DNA of 64,000 nucleotides from Bog-532 sp965277615 (GTDB lineage: Bacteria > Actinomycetota > Actinomycetes > Streptosporangiales > Streptosporangiaceae): contig CBDIDG010000006.1 in assembly GCA_965277615.1 (NCBI GenBank), forward strand, positions 3,100,001 to 3,164,000, read 5' to 3'. A program made the position numbers and the translations under genes. Positions 49,266-57,685 of this stretch are shown piece after piece (positions within the stretch are counted from its first letter, which is position 1; each line of letters begins with the position of its first letter). The notes under the pieces were generated by a model. That model saw nothing but the letters and a program-made list of their open reading frames with translations. It ran no database searches and had not been told where the DNA came from.

Positions 49266-50021
49266 TCAGGAGAAGCCGAGGACGTCGCGGAGGTAGGTGC
49301 GGCTTACTTTGAAGCCTTCAGCCAGGGAAGCGGGGCTTTCTTCGTCGACGCAGAGCCAGCCGGAGTAGCCGACGTCGCCCAGGGCGGCGGTGATGGCCTT
49401 GAAGTCCAGGGTGCCCTGGCCGAGGAGGCGCCACTGGCCGTCGGCGTAGTCCTTGAGGTGGAGGTTGTCGATGACGGGGGCGAAGTCGCGGATCAGGCCG
49501 GGGATGTCGGTGACGCCGGACTTGGCCAGGTGCGCGGTGTCGACGGTGAGCCCGACGTGGTCGGCGGCGGAGAAGAAGGCGCAGAAGTCGTCGTAGTCCA
49601 TCACCGGCTGCTGGTAGTGGTGGTGCAGCGACAAGGCGACGCCCTGCTCGGCGGCCTCGCGGCCCACGGCTGACAAGGTGCGGGCAAACGAGCGCAGATC
49701 CGCGGACGTCACGCCGTCGTGCGGGTGGTCGTGGCAGAAGACCACCCGTTCGGCCCCAGTGGCCTGGGCGAACGCGATGATCTGGTTCAGCCGGGCCAGC
49801 CCGTTGTCCCCGGCGTCGTCCAGGGTGCCCATGGTGATCAGCGCGCTGGTCAGGGCCCGGTCGCCGCCCCAGCGGCCGGCGAAACCGGGCGGCTCGGCGA
49901 CGAACTCGCCGTACTGGTTGCCCTTGAGCTGCGGGCCGGCGTACCCGGCGGACCGGAACCCGCCGAACAGCTCCCGCTGCTCGGCATCGTCCCGGGTCGG
50001 CTTGGAGAAGGCGATCTTCAC
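49266..50021 (-). CDS. Sugar phosphate isomerase/epimerase (xylose-isomerase-like TIM barrel)
   Basis: 251 aa AP-endonuclease-2-type TIM barrel. Metal ligands are plausible in VVFCHDHPHDG, VALSLHHHYQQPVMDYD, VGLTVDTAHLAKSG and IDNLHLKDY, ending with WLCVDEES. It belongs to the inosose dehydratase/hydroxypyruvate isomerase-like group and acts on a sugar or cyclitol keto intermediate. It overlaps the upstream dehydrogenase gene by 4 bp, so they share a pathway. Before the element inserted, its stop would have faced the glycosidase gene across a hairpin. Confidence 0.85.
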   Translation of the reverse strand: MKIAFSKPTRDDAEQRELFGGFRSAGYAGPQLKGNQYGEFVAEPPGFAGRWGGDRALTSALITMGTLDDAGDNGLARLNQIIAFAQATGAERVVFCHDHPHDGVTSADLRSFARTLSAVGREAAEQGVALSLHHHYQQPVMDYDDFCAFFSAADHVGLTVDTAHLAKSGVTDIPGLIRDFAPVIDNLHLKDYADGQWRLLGQGTLDFKAITAALGDVGYSGWLCVDEESPASLAEGFKVSRTYLRDVLGFS

Positions 50022-51034
50022 GCGGGCAGTCCTCCGGTCAGCTCGACGGCGCGGCCCTGCTCAGCCGATTGGTACGCGGCTTCCAGCAGGGCGATGGTCT
50101 TGAGGTTGTCGCGGCCGCTGTTGCTGGGCGGCCGGGGGGTGCCGAGGGCGTCCAGGAGCCGGCCCAGGCTGCGGAAGGCCGACTCGGGCTTGCCCGGGCC
50201 GGCGTAGGGGTTGGTCCACACCTTGGTGCCGTCCGCGCTGTGCCGGGTCAGCGTGCCGTAGCCGAACTCCAGCGTGGCCCGTTCTCCGATGACCACCGTG
50301 TCGGTGACGGCGAACCGGCTGGAGAAGCTCTGGGTGTAGCTGACCGGGACCGGGCCGAAGTCGATTTGCACGAAGGCGTCGGTCTCGCCGGCGCAGTCGA
50401 TGGCCGGCGAGGAGTAGGTCCGGGCCGTGACCAGGGTCGCGTCCCAGCTCACCAGCTGCCGGAACCCGTCGAACCAGTGCACGCCCATCACCGACAACGC
50501 GTGCCGCGGCTGCTCGAGCCGCCAGCCCCGGTCCTGCCGGAACATCAGGTCGCGCTGGACGATGCCGAGGACCGAGCCGACCTCGCCGTCCGCGATGAGC
50601 CGGGCGGCGATGCCGAAGGCGTAGTGGTCGCGGAAGTTCTGGTCCACCGCGAGCAGCACACCCGACCGCTCGCACAACTCCACCAGCCGGGCGGCGTTGG
50701 CGTAGGTGTCGGCCAGGGGCTTTTCGACCAGGATGTGCTTGCCCGCGCCGGCCAGCGCGGCCACCGCGGGCTCCCGGACCTCGCTCGGGGTGCACACCAC
50801 CGCGATGTCCCAGTCGCTGGCGCTGGCGTCGCCGAGCAGGTCCTCGACCGAGGCAAAGGTCTTGGGCACGCCGTACTCCCGCTCGGCCCAGGCCCGCCGT
50901 TCGGGCACCGGGTCGCAGGCCGCCACCACCCGGACCCGCTCGGGGTGAGCGCGGAAGCCGTCGAAGTGCATGGCGGAGACGTTGCCGCAGCCGACCACGG
51001 CGATGTTGTAGACCGTCACTCCGCGGTCACTCAC
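50018..51034 (-). CDS. Gfo/Idh/MocA family NAD(P)-dependent sugar dehydrogenase
   Basis: 338 aa. N-terminal Rossmann fold (NIAVVGCGNVSAMHFDGFRA), family motif HILVEKPLADTYANAARL with the EKP signature (about residues 98-100), then the C-terminal alpha/beta dimer domain with VMGVHWFDGFRQL. It oxidises or reduces a sugar or inositol derivative. Coupling to the isomerase by a 4-bp overlap and to the cupin by an 8-bp overlap indicates one operon. GTG at 51034 or 51019 may be the start. Confidence 0.88.
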   Translation of the reverse strand: MSDRGVTVYNIAVVGCGNVSAMHFDGFRAHPERVRVVAACDPVPERRAWAEREYGVPKTFASVEDLLGDASASDWDIAVVCTPSEVREPAVAALAGAGKHILVEKPLADTYANAARLVELCERSGVLLAVDQNFRDHYAFGIAARLIADGEVGSVLGIVQRDLMFRQDRGWRLEQPRHALSVMGVHWFDGFRQLVSWDATLVTARTYSSPAIDCAGETDAFVQIDFGPVPVSYTQSFSSRFAVTDTVVIGERATLEFGYGTLTRHSADGTKVWTNPYAGPGKPESAFRSLGRLLDALGTPRPPSNSGRDNLKTIALLEAAYQSAEQGRAVELTGGLPA

Positions 51035-51383
51035 CTATGACCCGCCGGTCAGCGGTGTTGAACGTGATCACGAACTCGGCCTCGTCCGGGCCGATGTTGC
51101 GGGCGTTGTGGATGGCGCCGGTGGGGATGGAGATCGTGTCGCCCGCCTTCATCTCGACGTACTCGTCGTCGACCCGGTGCTCGATGTGGCCGCGCACGAC
51201 GTGCAGCACCTCGTCGCAGTTGGGGTGGTAGTGCGGCGGGTTTGCCTGGCCCGGCTTGATGAAGCACTTCCCCACGGTCAGCACGGCCGAGTTGCCTTGC
51301 TTCCCGGACACCATCCAGATCAGCCGGCCCCAGTCCTGCTCGTCGACGCTGTAGTCGGCTGGTCGTGCAACGTTAGCGGTCAT
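51027..51383 (-). CDS. Small cupin-domain protein
   Basis: 118 aa single cupin. Motif 1 is PPHYHPNCDEVLHVVRGHIEH and motif 2 GDTISIPTGAIHNARNIG, with the metal-binding His and Glu residues in place. It may act as an isomerase, lactonase or binding protein for the sugar handled by its operon neighbours. The reaction is not predictable from sequence. Confidence 0.8.
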   Translation of the reverse strand: MTANVARPADYSVDEQDWGRLIWMVSGKQGNSAVLTVGKCFIKPGQANPPHYHPNCDEVLHVVRGHIEHRVDDEYVEMKAGDTISIPTGAIHNARNIGPDEAEFVITFNTADRRVIGE

Positions 51384-51447
51384 GATCTGATGGTGGCCCG
51401 GAAAGGCAATCGTTTGCCAGGGCCAATTCCGAAGTGGTGGATCCAGC

Positions 51448-52914
51448 TCAGCCGGTGAACGACCGCCAGGCGGCGGCGACGCGATGAAACCCGGACAGGA
51501 CGTCCGGCAGCGGTGGGGCGAAGCTGATGCGCAGGTGATCGTCCAGCCTGTCGACGCAGCTGAACGTGGGCCCCGGCAGCAGGGCCACGCCGGCCCGGTC
51601 GGCGGCCTGGGCGAACGCGGTCGCGCCCGGCGCGGGCAGCCGCAGCCACAGCGAGGCCCCGCCCGCGGGCGGGGAGAACCGCCAGTCGGGCAGCAGTTCG
51701 GCCACGGTGGCGGCCACCGTGTCCCGGGCCAGGGTGAGCGCGGCCCGGCGGCGGTCGCGGGCTAGCTTGATGTGCGGCAGCAACCGGGCCGTCACCAGCT
51801 GGGCCAGCACCGACGTGCCCAGGTCCTCACCGCCCTTGACCGAGGTCAGCGTGGCCACGGTGGCGGAGTCGGCCCGCAGCCAGCCGACCCGCAGGCCACC
51901 CCAGAACGACTTGCTGGCCGAGCCGATCATGATCACGGGACCGCCGTAGGCCGCGGTCGGCTTCAGCACGGGGCCAGGAGGTGGATCGACCAGAGTGTCG
52001 TACAAGGTGGCGTCGTCGAGCACCGGCACGCCCAGGTCGGCCAGCGCCTGACGACCGGAGGCATCCAGCACCGAGCCGGTCGGGTTGTGCACGGTCGACT
52101 GGATGAGGACCAGCGCGGGCCGATGAGCCCGCACCGCGGCCCGCAGCGCGGCCAGGTCGATCCCGGTCGGGCCGCTGGGCACCGGGATCAGCCGGGCCCC
52201 CACCGAACGCAGCACCTCGATCGCGCCGCGGAACGACGGTTCCTCGATCAGCACCGGTGCGCCGGGCTCCAGCAGCGCGGTGGCGACCAGGCGCAGCGCC
52301 TGCTGCGCGCCCGAGGTGACGACGATCTGGTCCGGCGTGGTGGGCAGGCCCAGGTCGGTGTAGTAACCGGCCACGGCCTGCCGCAGGGCGGGCAGCCCGG
52401 CGGGCAGGTAACCGTGCGTGCTGACCAGTTCGCGCAGGTCAGCCCCGCTGAGCCGGTCAATCTCGGCCGTGACCAGATCCAGCCCGCCGAGCGCGGCACT
52501 GCGCAGGTCGATGCGGGCCAGCTGGCCCGGTGGGTCCGGCCGTACGACGTCGGGCAACGGCAGGAACGACCGGAGCCGGTCGTCGCCGCGGATCAGCGTG
52601 TGCCGCCCGGCCCGCGACACGTAGGTACCGTCTCCCCGGCGGCTGGCGAAAACGCCTTCGCCCCGCAACTCGTCGAAGGCCGCGCCGACCGTGTTGCGGC
52701 TGACGTTCAAAGTGTCGGCCAGGATCCGTTCGGACGGCAGGCGGGTGCCGGCCGGCAGCTCCCCAGCCCAGACCAGGGCCCGCAGTCGTCCGGTGAGCCG
52801 GGTGTGCAGCGCGCCCTCCCCCGCTACCCAGCCCTCCAGCAGCCGGGCCAGCTGGCTACGCCCGATGACCGCGGCCACCGGTCGCGAATTGGCTCTCGCT
52901 TTCCCAGGTGCCAT
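51448..52914 (-). CDS. MocR-family regulator (GntR winged helix + aminotransferase domain)
   Basis: 488 aa. The N-terminal GntR winged helix (LHTRLTGRLRALVWAGELPA, RLPSERILADTLNVSRNTVG) joins a fold-type I aminotransferase domain with STVHNPTGSVLD and the PLP lysine in SASKSFWGGLRVGW. MocR proteins sense PLP or amine ligands and regulate the neighbouring divergent gene. Here that gene starts only 55 bp away (52970). The longer open frame upstream is not used; ATG at 52914 begins just before the regulator domain. It also lies 64 bp upstream of the cupin operon. Confidence 0.88.
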   Translation of the reverse strand: MAPGKARANSRPVAAVIGRSQLARLLEGWVAGEGALHTRLTGRLRALVWAGELPAGTRLPSERILADTLNVSRNTVGAAFDELRGEGVFASRRGDGTYVSRAGRHTLIRGDDRLRSFLPLPDVVRPDPPGQLARIDLRSAALGGLDLVTAEIDRLSGADLRELVSTHGYLPAGLPALRQAVAGYYTDLGLPTTPDQIVVTSGAQQALRLVATALLEPGAPVLIEEPSFRGAIEVLRSVGARLIPVPSGPTGIDLAALRAAVRAHRPALVLIQSTVHNPTGSVLDASGRQALADLGVPVLDDATLYDTLVDPPPGPVLKPTAAYGGPVIMIGSASKSFWGGLRVGWLRADSATVATLTSVKGGEDLGTSVLAQLVTARLLPHIKLARDRRRAALTLARDTVAATVAELLPDWRFSPPAGGASLWLRLPAPGATAFAQAADRAGVALLPGPTFSCVDRLDDHLRISFAPPLPDVLSGFHRVAAAWRSFTG

Positions 52915-52969
52915 GCAGCGATGATCGTGCAGGTTGGGATAGCACGGCAACGTGGGAGGGAGTCCACCG

Positions 52970-54187
52970 ATGGCCACAGTCGTCCTCGTCGGGACGCTCG
53001 ACACCAAGGGCGCGGAGAACGAATTCGTCCGCGACCGGCTGCGCGCGGCCGGCGTCGACGTGCTGGTGGTGGACACCGGGGTGCTGGAACCCCCGGGCTT
53101 CCCGCCAGACATCACCCGGCAGGAGGTGGCCGCGGCGGCCGGGGCGGACTTCGACGCGCTGGTGGCGGCGCGGGACCGGGGCGCCGCCATCACCGCGATG
53201 GCCGAGGGCGCCGAGGTGGTGGTCCGCCGCCTGTACGAGGACGGCCGGCTGGACGGGGCGCTGGCCCTGGGCGGCACCGGCGGCACCTCCATCGCCACCC
53301 GCGCGTTCCGGTCGCTGCCGCTGGGCGTGCCCAAGGTGGTGGTGTCCACCGCGGCCTCCGGCAACACCGCGGACTACATCCGCGAGACCGACCTGGTGCT
53401 GATGCCCAGCGTGACCGACATCGCCGGGCTCAACCGCATCTCCACCCGCATCCTGGCCAACGCGGCCGCGGCCGTGGCCGGGATGGTCACCGCCGCGCCG
53501 CTGCCGGCCGCCACCGCCGGGCGGCCGATGGTGGCGACCAGCATGTTCGGCGTCACCACCCCCTGCATCACGCGGGCCCGGGCCCGGCTGGAGACCCTCG
53601 GTTATGAGGTGCTGGTGTTCCACATGACCGGCACCGGGGGGCGCACGCTGGAGTCGCTGGCGGCCCAGGGGCTGCTGGCCGGCGTGCTGGACGCGACCAC
53701 CACCGAACTGGCCGACGAACTGGTGGGCGGCATCTTCTCGGCCGGCCCGGACCGGCTCAGCGCCGCGGGTAAGGCCGGCATCCCGCAGGTGGTGTCGGTG
53801 GGCGCGCTGGACATGGTGAACTTCGGCCCGATGGACACGGTGCCGGACCAGTTCAAGGACCGGAACCTGTACGTGCACAACCCGATCACCACGCTGATGC
53901 GCACCACCTCGGCCGAAAACACCGAGCTGGGTACCCGGCTGGCCCGCCGGCTCAACGCGGCCACCGGGCCCACCAGCTTGTTCCTGCCGCTGCGCGGGGT
54001 CTCGGCCATCGACGTGGATGGGGCACCGTTCCGGGACGAGGCGGCGGACCGCGCGCTGTTCGGCGCCATCCACGACGGGCTCGACACCAAGCGGGTCGAG
54101 CTGGTGGAGATGGACACCGATATCAACGACGACCGGTTCGCCGACGCCATGGCCGACCGGCTGCACCAGCTGATCACCAAGGAGTAG
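52970..54187 (+). CDS. Tm-1-like ATP-binding domain protein (UPF0261)
   Basis: 405 aa. The N-terminus TVVLVGTLDTKGAENEFVRD and LALGGTGGTSIATRAFRSLP are hallmarks of the UPF0261/Tm-1 ATP-binding family. Bacterial members sit next to a TIM-barrel PEP-hydrolase-like protein, as here; together they form a two-part counterpart of the plant Tm-1 protein. The enzymatic role is not established. GGGAGGGAG precedes ATG 52970. Confidence 0.85.
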   Translation: MATVVLVGTLDTKGAENEFVRDRLRAAGVDVLVVDTGVLEPPGFPPDITRQEVAAAAGADFDALVAARDRGAAITAMAEGAEVVVRRLYEDGRLDGALALGGTGGTSIATRAFRSLPLGVPKVVVSTAASGNTADYIRETDLVLMPSVTDIAGLNRISTRILANAAAAVAGMVTAAPLPAATAGRPMVATSMFGVTTPCITRARARLETLGYEVLVFHMTGTGGRTLESLAAQGLLAGVLDATTTELADELVGGIFSAGPDRLSAAGKAGIPQVVSVGALDMVNFGPMDTVPDQFKDRNLYVHNPITTLMRTTSAENTELGTRLARRLNAATGPTSLFLPLRGVSAIDVDGAPFRDEAADRALFGAIHDGLDTKRVELVEMDTDINDDRFADAMADRLHQLITKE

Positions 54188-54190
54188 CGC

Positions 54191-55021
54191 ATGGCACGAG
54201 TCCCCCGGGCCGAGATCCTCGCCCGGCTCCGGGCCAAGGCCGACCGCCGGCAGCCGATCGTCGGTGGCGGGGCCGGCACCGGGCTGTCGGCCAAGGGCGA
54301 GGAGGCCGGCGGCATCGACCTGATCGTCATCTACAACTCGGGCCGGTACCGGATGGCCGGGCGTGGGTCGCTGGCTGGGCTGCTGGCCTACGGGAACGCC
54401 AACGAGATCGTGGTCGACATGGGCAAGGAGGTGCTGACCGCGGTCACGTCGGTGCCGGTGCTGGCCGGGGTCAACGGCACCGACCCGTTCTACGACCCGG
54501 GGGTGTTCCTGCGCGGGCTGGCCGAACAGGGTTTCTCCGGCGTGCAGAACTTCCCGACCGTGGGGCTCATCGACGGGACGTTCCGGGCCAACCTGGAAGA
54601 GACCGGCATGAGCTACGCCCTGGAGATCGACATGATCCGGCGGGCGCACGACCTGGACCTGCTGACCAGCCCGTACGTGTTCTCGACCGAGGATGCGGTG
54701 GCCATGACCGAGGCCGGCGCCGATCTGGTGGTCTGCCACATGGGCCTGACCACCGGCGGCGCGATCGGGGCCGAGACGGCCAAGACGCTGGACGACTGCG
54801 TGGAGCTGGCCACCCAGTGGTCCCGGGCGGCGCGGGAGGTCCGCGAGGACGTGCTGGTCCTGGTGCACGGCGGCCCGGTGGCGGAGCCCAAGGACGCCGC
54901 CTACGTGCTGGCCCGGGCCGAGGGCCTGCACGGTTTCTACGGGGCCTCGTCCATGGAGCGGCTGCCGGTGGAGCGGGCCCTGATCGAGCAGACCCGCGCG
55001 TTCACTGAGCTCACGTACTGA
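54191..55021 (+). CDS. TIM-barrel phosphoenolpyruvate hydrolase-like protein
   Basis: 276 aa. GGGAGTGLSAKGEEAGGIDL followed by IVIYNSGRYRMAGRGSLAGL and the C-terminal GFYGASSMERLPVE mark the TIM-barrel signal-transduction/PEP-hydrolase family. It starts three bases after the Tm-1-like gene's stop and is co-transcribed with it. In plants the equivalent domains are fused. The substrate in bacteria is unknown. Confidence 0.85.
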   Translation: MARVPRAEILARLRAKADRRQPIVGGGAGTGLSAKGEEAGGIDLIVIYNSGRYRMAGRGSLAGLLAYGNANEIVVDMGKEVLTAVTSVPVLAGVNGTDPFYDPGVFLRGLAEQGFSGVQNFPTVGLIDGTFRANLEETGMSYALEIDMIRRAHDLDLLTSPYVFSTEDAVAMTEAGADLVVCHMGLTTGGAIGAETAKTLDDCVELATQWSRAAREVREDVLVLVHGGPVAEPKDAAYVLARAEGLHGFYGASSMERLPVERALIEQTRAFTELTY

Positions 55022-55033
55022 GGCGGGTAGGGC

Positions 55034-55113
55034 CAGCCGGCGAGGGCTGGCCAGCGTTACGGGCTGGCCGGCGTCACGGGCTGGCCAGCGTCGCTGGGGC
55101 GGCCGGCGTCGCT
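55034..55113. repeat. Degenerate GGGCTGGCCGGCGT repeats
   Basis: Four to five imperfect 14-16-bp units built on GGGCTGGCCGGCGT follow the PEP-hydrolase-like gene. They could form hairpins and end the transcript. No gene is present between 55022 and 55195. Confidence 0.4.
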
Positions 55114-55195
55114 GGGGCCGGCCTCAGGTATGAATTCGTAAAGCCGGCCTGCAGGGCGACGCGCCGGACCGGGTCTGCGGCCTAACGTCGAAAGC

Positions 55196-55642
55196 ATGGC
55201 GAGCACAGCGGCGGGACGGTACCGGCTCCTGGTGCGGGAAGCGGCCCGGTTCTGTGTCGTGGGCGCGGCCGGGGTGGTGGTCACCGACGGCGGCACCAAC
55301 CTGCTGCGGGAGAGCGCCGGGCTGGGCTGGCTGACCGCGAACGTCATCGCCACCCTGGTCGCGATCGAGGTCACCTACCTCGGCAGCCGGTACTGGACGT
55401 TCCGGCACCGAGCCCGTACCAACGTGCCCCGGGAGACGCTGCTGTTCTTCGCCCTGGCCGGGGTGGGACTGCTCATCCAGCTCGGCTGCCTCGGATTCAC
55501 CGTGCACGTGCTGGGCGAGTCCGGCCGGCTGGCCGGGAACGTGGGCCTGCTCACCGGCATCATGCTGGCTACTGTGTTCCGTTCTGGGCCTACCGGAAGT
55601 GGGTCTGGCCTGCGACTGAGCGACGTCCTGATATCAAGGAGC
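55196..55642 (+). pseudogene. GtrA-family membrane protein, 3' end frameshifted
   Basis: The first 127 codons encode a GtrA-like four-helix membrane protein (FCVVGAAGVVVTDGGTNLL; VEVTYLGSRYWTF-like EVTYLGSRYWTFRHRART; LLFFALAGVGLLIQLGCLG; GLLTGIMLATV). The family's C-terminal signature, RFWxYRKWVW, appears only in another frame (FWAYRKWVWPATE at about 55582-55620), so one base has been lost near 55573-55582. As written, the frame reads on into the downstream SDR gene. GtrA proteins move or flip sugar-lipid intermediates. A sequencing error is an equally simple explanation. Confidence 0.6.
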
Positions 55643-56392
55643 GTGACTCGATTCCAGAACAGGGTGTGCCTGGTCAACGGGGTGGCGAGCGAGATCGGGC
55701 AGGCCGTGGCCGGGCGGTTCGCCGATGAAGGAGGCACCGTGGTCGGCGTGGACCAGGCGGAGCACGGCGCCGGCGACCTGGCCCTGCAGGCCGACCTGAC
55801 CGACGAAGCCCAGGTCGAGGCGATGTACGCGGAGGTCGTGGCCCGGTACGGGCGGCTGGACGTGATCTACAACAACATGGGCCTGATGGACCGGGCCGAC
55901 CACTCGGCGCTGGACATTGACCTGGACACCTGGCGGCGGGTCCAGGACGCCAACCTGACCAGCATCTTCCTGGCCTGCAAGCACGGCGTCCGGCGGCTGT
56001 TGGACACCGAGCCGGCCGGCGGCGCCGTGGTCAACGCGGCGTCGTTCCTGGCCGACATCGGCGCGGCCACCGCGCCGATGGGTTACGCCGCGGCCAAGGC
56101 CGGGGTGGTGCAGCTGACCCGGGACCTGGGCGTGCACCTGGCTCGCAGCGGGGTGCGGGTCAACGCGGTGCTGTTCGGCCCGATCGCGACGCCGGCGCAG
56201 CGGGCGGTGTTCGAGCGCAATCCCGGGGCGCTGGAGAAGCGGCTGGTGCACTGGCCGATGGGCCGGTTCGGCACGCTGGAGGAGGCGGCCGGCACGATCG
56301 CGTTCCTGGCCAGCGACGATGCCGGCTTCATCACCGCGGCCGCGCTGCCGCTGGACGGCGGCATCACCCAGGCCTTCACGGTGCCGGAGTAA
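55643..56392 (+). CDS. SDR-family oxidoreductase (I)
   Basis: 249 aa short-chain dehydrogenase. The cofactor loop is slightly atypical (VCLVNGVASEIGQAVAGRFA instead of TGxxxGIG). YNNMG replaces NNAG. The catalytic Ser lies in VVNAASF, Tyr/Lys in MGYAAAKAG, and the C-terminus is DGGITQAFTVPE. GTG at 55643 follows AAGGAGC, supporting a separate gene rather than a true GtrA fusion. It likely acts on a sugar or hydroxy-acid. The second SDR gene follows after 5 bp. Confidence 0.8.
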   Translation: MTRFQNRVCLVNGVASEIGQAVAGRFADEGGTVVGVDQAEHGAGDLALQADLTDEAQVEAMYAEVVARYGRLDVIYNNMGLMDRADHSALDIDLDTWRRVQDANLTSIFLACKHGVRRLLDTEPAGGAVVNAASFLADIGAATAPMGYAAAKAGVVQLTRDLGVHLARSGVRVNAVLFGPIATPAQRAVFERNPGALEKRLVHWPMGRFGTLEEAAGTIAFLASDDAGFITAAALPLDGGITQAFTVPE

Positions 56393-56397
56393 CGGCC

Positions 56398-57270
56398 ATG
56401 TCCCTGGACCCACCAACGGATGACCAGCTGCGCCGGGAACCACTCCCCCTGCTCGGCCGGGCCGCCCTGGTCACCGGCGTCAGCAGGCGAAACGGCATCG
56501 GGTACGCCATCGCGCGGCGGCTGGCCGCGCTGGGGGCCAGCCTGTTCCTGCAGCACTACAGCCCGCACGACCGGGAGCAGGCGTGGGGCGCCGGGCCCGG
56601 CGGGGTGCGGGCGGTCATCGACGGTGTGGCCGAGGTGGTCGCCACCGCGGGCGGGGCCGGGGTCGGCGCGGGCGGAGCCGACGACGGTGCGTCCCTCGCC
56701 GACACCGAGCTGGACCTCACCGGGGCCGGCGCACCGGAACAGCTGGTCAGCGCGGCGGCCAGTGCGCTCGGGCACCTGGACATCCTCGTCTGCAACCACG
56801 CCCTCAGCGGCGACGACGGTCCCCTCGGCACCCTGGACGCGGCCATGCTCGACCATCACTGGGCGGTCAACACCCGTTCATCGATCCTGCTGGCCCAGGC
56901 CTTCGCGGCCCAGCACGACGGGCGGCCCGGTGGGCGCGTCATCTTCATGACCTCGGGCCAGGACCTCGGCCCCATGACGGGCGAGGTCGCCTACGCGGCC
57001 AGCAAGGGGGCACTGGCCTCCATCACCCGCACCCTGGCCGATCAGCTGGCCGACCAGGCCATCACCCTCAACACGGTCAACCCGGGGCCGGTCGACACCG
57101 GGTACGCCACGGGCGAGACGCACGAGGCGGTCCGGCGCCGGTTCCCCGGCGGGCGCTGGGGTAGCCCGGACGACCCGGCGCGGCTCATCGCCTGGCTCGC
57201 CAGCGACGAAGCGGCCTGGATCACCGGGCAGGTCATCAACAGCGAAGGCGGCTTCCGCCGCACGGACTGA
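56398..57270 (+). CDS. SDR-family oxidoreductase (II)
   Basis: 290 aa. The Rossmann start is ALVTGVSRRNGIGYAIARRLAALGA; LVCNHAL and MTSGQ mark the middle. The catalytic Tyr-Lys is in YAASKGALASI, and the C-terminus WITGQVINSEGGF is typical of 3-oxoacyl-ACP-reductase-like enzymes. An insertion of about 25 Gly/Ala-rich residues near positions 80-105 is unusual. Linked to SDR I (5-bp gap). Confidence 0.85.
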   Translation: MSLDPPTDDQLRREPLPLLGRAALVTGVSRRNGIGYAIARRLAALGASLFLQHYSPHDREQAWGAGPGGVRAVIDGVAEVVATAGGAGVGAGGADDGASLADTELDLTGAGAPEQLVSAAASALGHLDILVCNHALSGDDGPLGTLDAAMLDHHWAVNTRSSILLAQAFAAQHDGRPGGRVIFMTSGQDLGPMTGEVAYAASKGALASITRTLADQLADQAITLNTVNPGPVDTGYATGETHEAVRRRFPGGRWGSPDDPARLIAWLASDEAAWITGQVINSEGGFRRTD

Positions 57271-57339
57271 CCGGGGCCGCCGCCCAGCTCCGCTCGACCG
57301 GGCGCCGTAACCGGACCGATGCCGTGGCCTGACGGGTAA

Positions 57340-57371
57340 CAGCGCACCCGATGGCGCCATCGGGTGCGCTG
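57340..57371. terminator. Perfect 32-bp palindrome, terminator and IS110 target
   Basis: CAGCGCACCCGATGGC is followed directly by its complement GCCATCGGGTGCGCTG. It lies 70 bp beyond SDR II and would end its transcript. Part of the right arm (GCGCCATCGGGTG, 57354-57366) is repeated at the far end of the IS110 element. Confidence 0.7.
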
Positions 57372-57685
57372 TAGCACGCCCAATGGCGACTGTAAGTCTT
57401 TGGGTGGTGGTTCTGGCTGCGTGGGTGGCTGGGGCCGGCCAGGTTGGTGTCTAGCTGTGCCAGGTGGCTCTAATGGCGCCCGGCTGCTGCGGTGATGGCC
57501 GTGGTGTGTCTTGCCTTTGACGTGTCCCTGGTGCGGCTAGCACCGGCCTGGCCACCCTCGTTGGCCTGATCAGGAGCCTGCCCAGCCCCGGGACCGGGGC
57601 TGTGGCCCGTTACAGGATTGCCGCGGGAGTTTCTCCCCAGGCCGGTGCCGCCATGGTTTAAGGATCGCACCGAGGGAGGACTTTC
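57372..57685 (+). ncRNA. Candidate bridge RNA region of the IS110 element
   Basis: This 310-bp gene-free end lies upstream of the transposase. In IS110-group elements the long non-coding end encodes the structured bridge RNA that pairs with target and donor DNA. The region contains several short GC-rich hairpins such as GCCCCGG/CCGGGGC near 57592-57610. I could not fold it, so the call rests on position and family knowledge. Confidence 0.35.
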
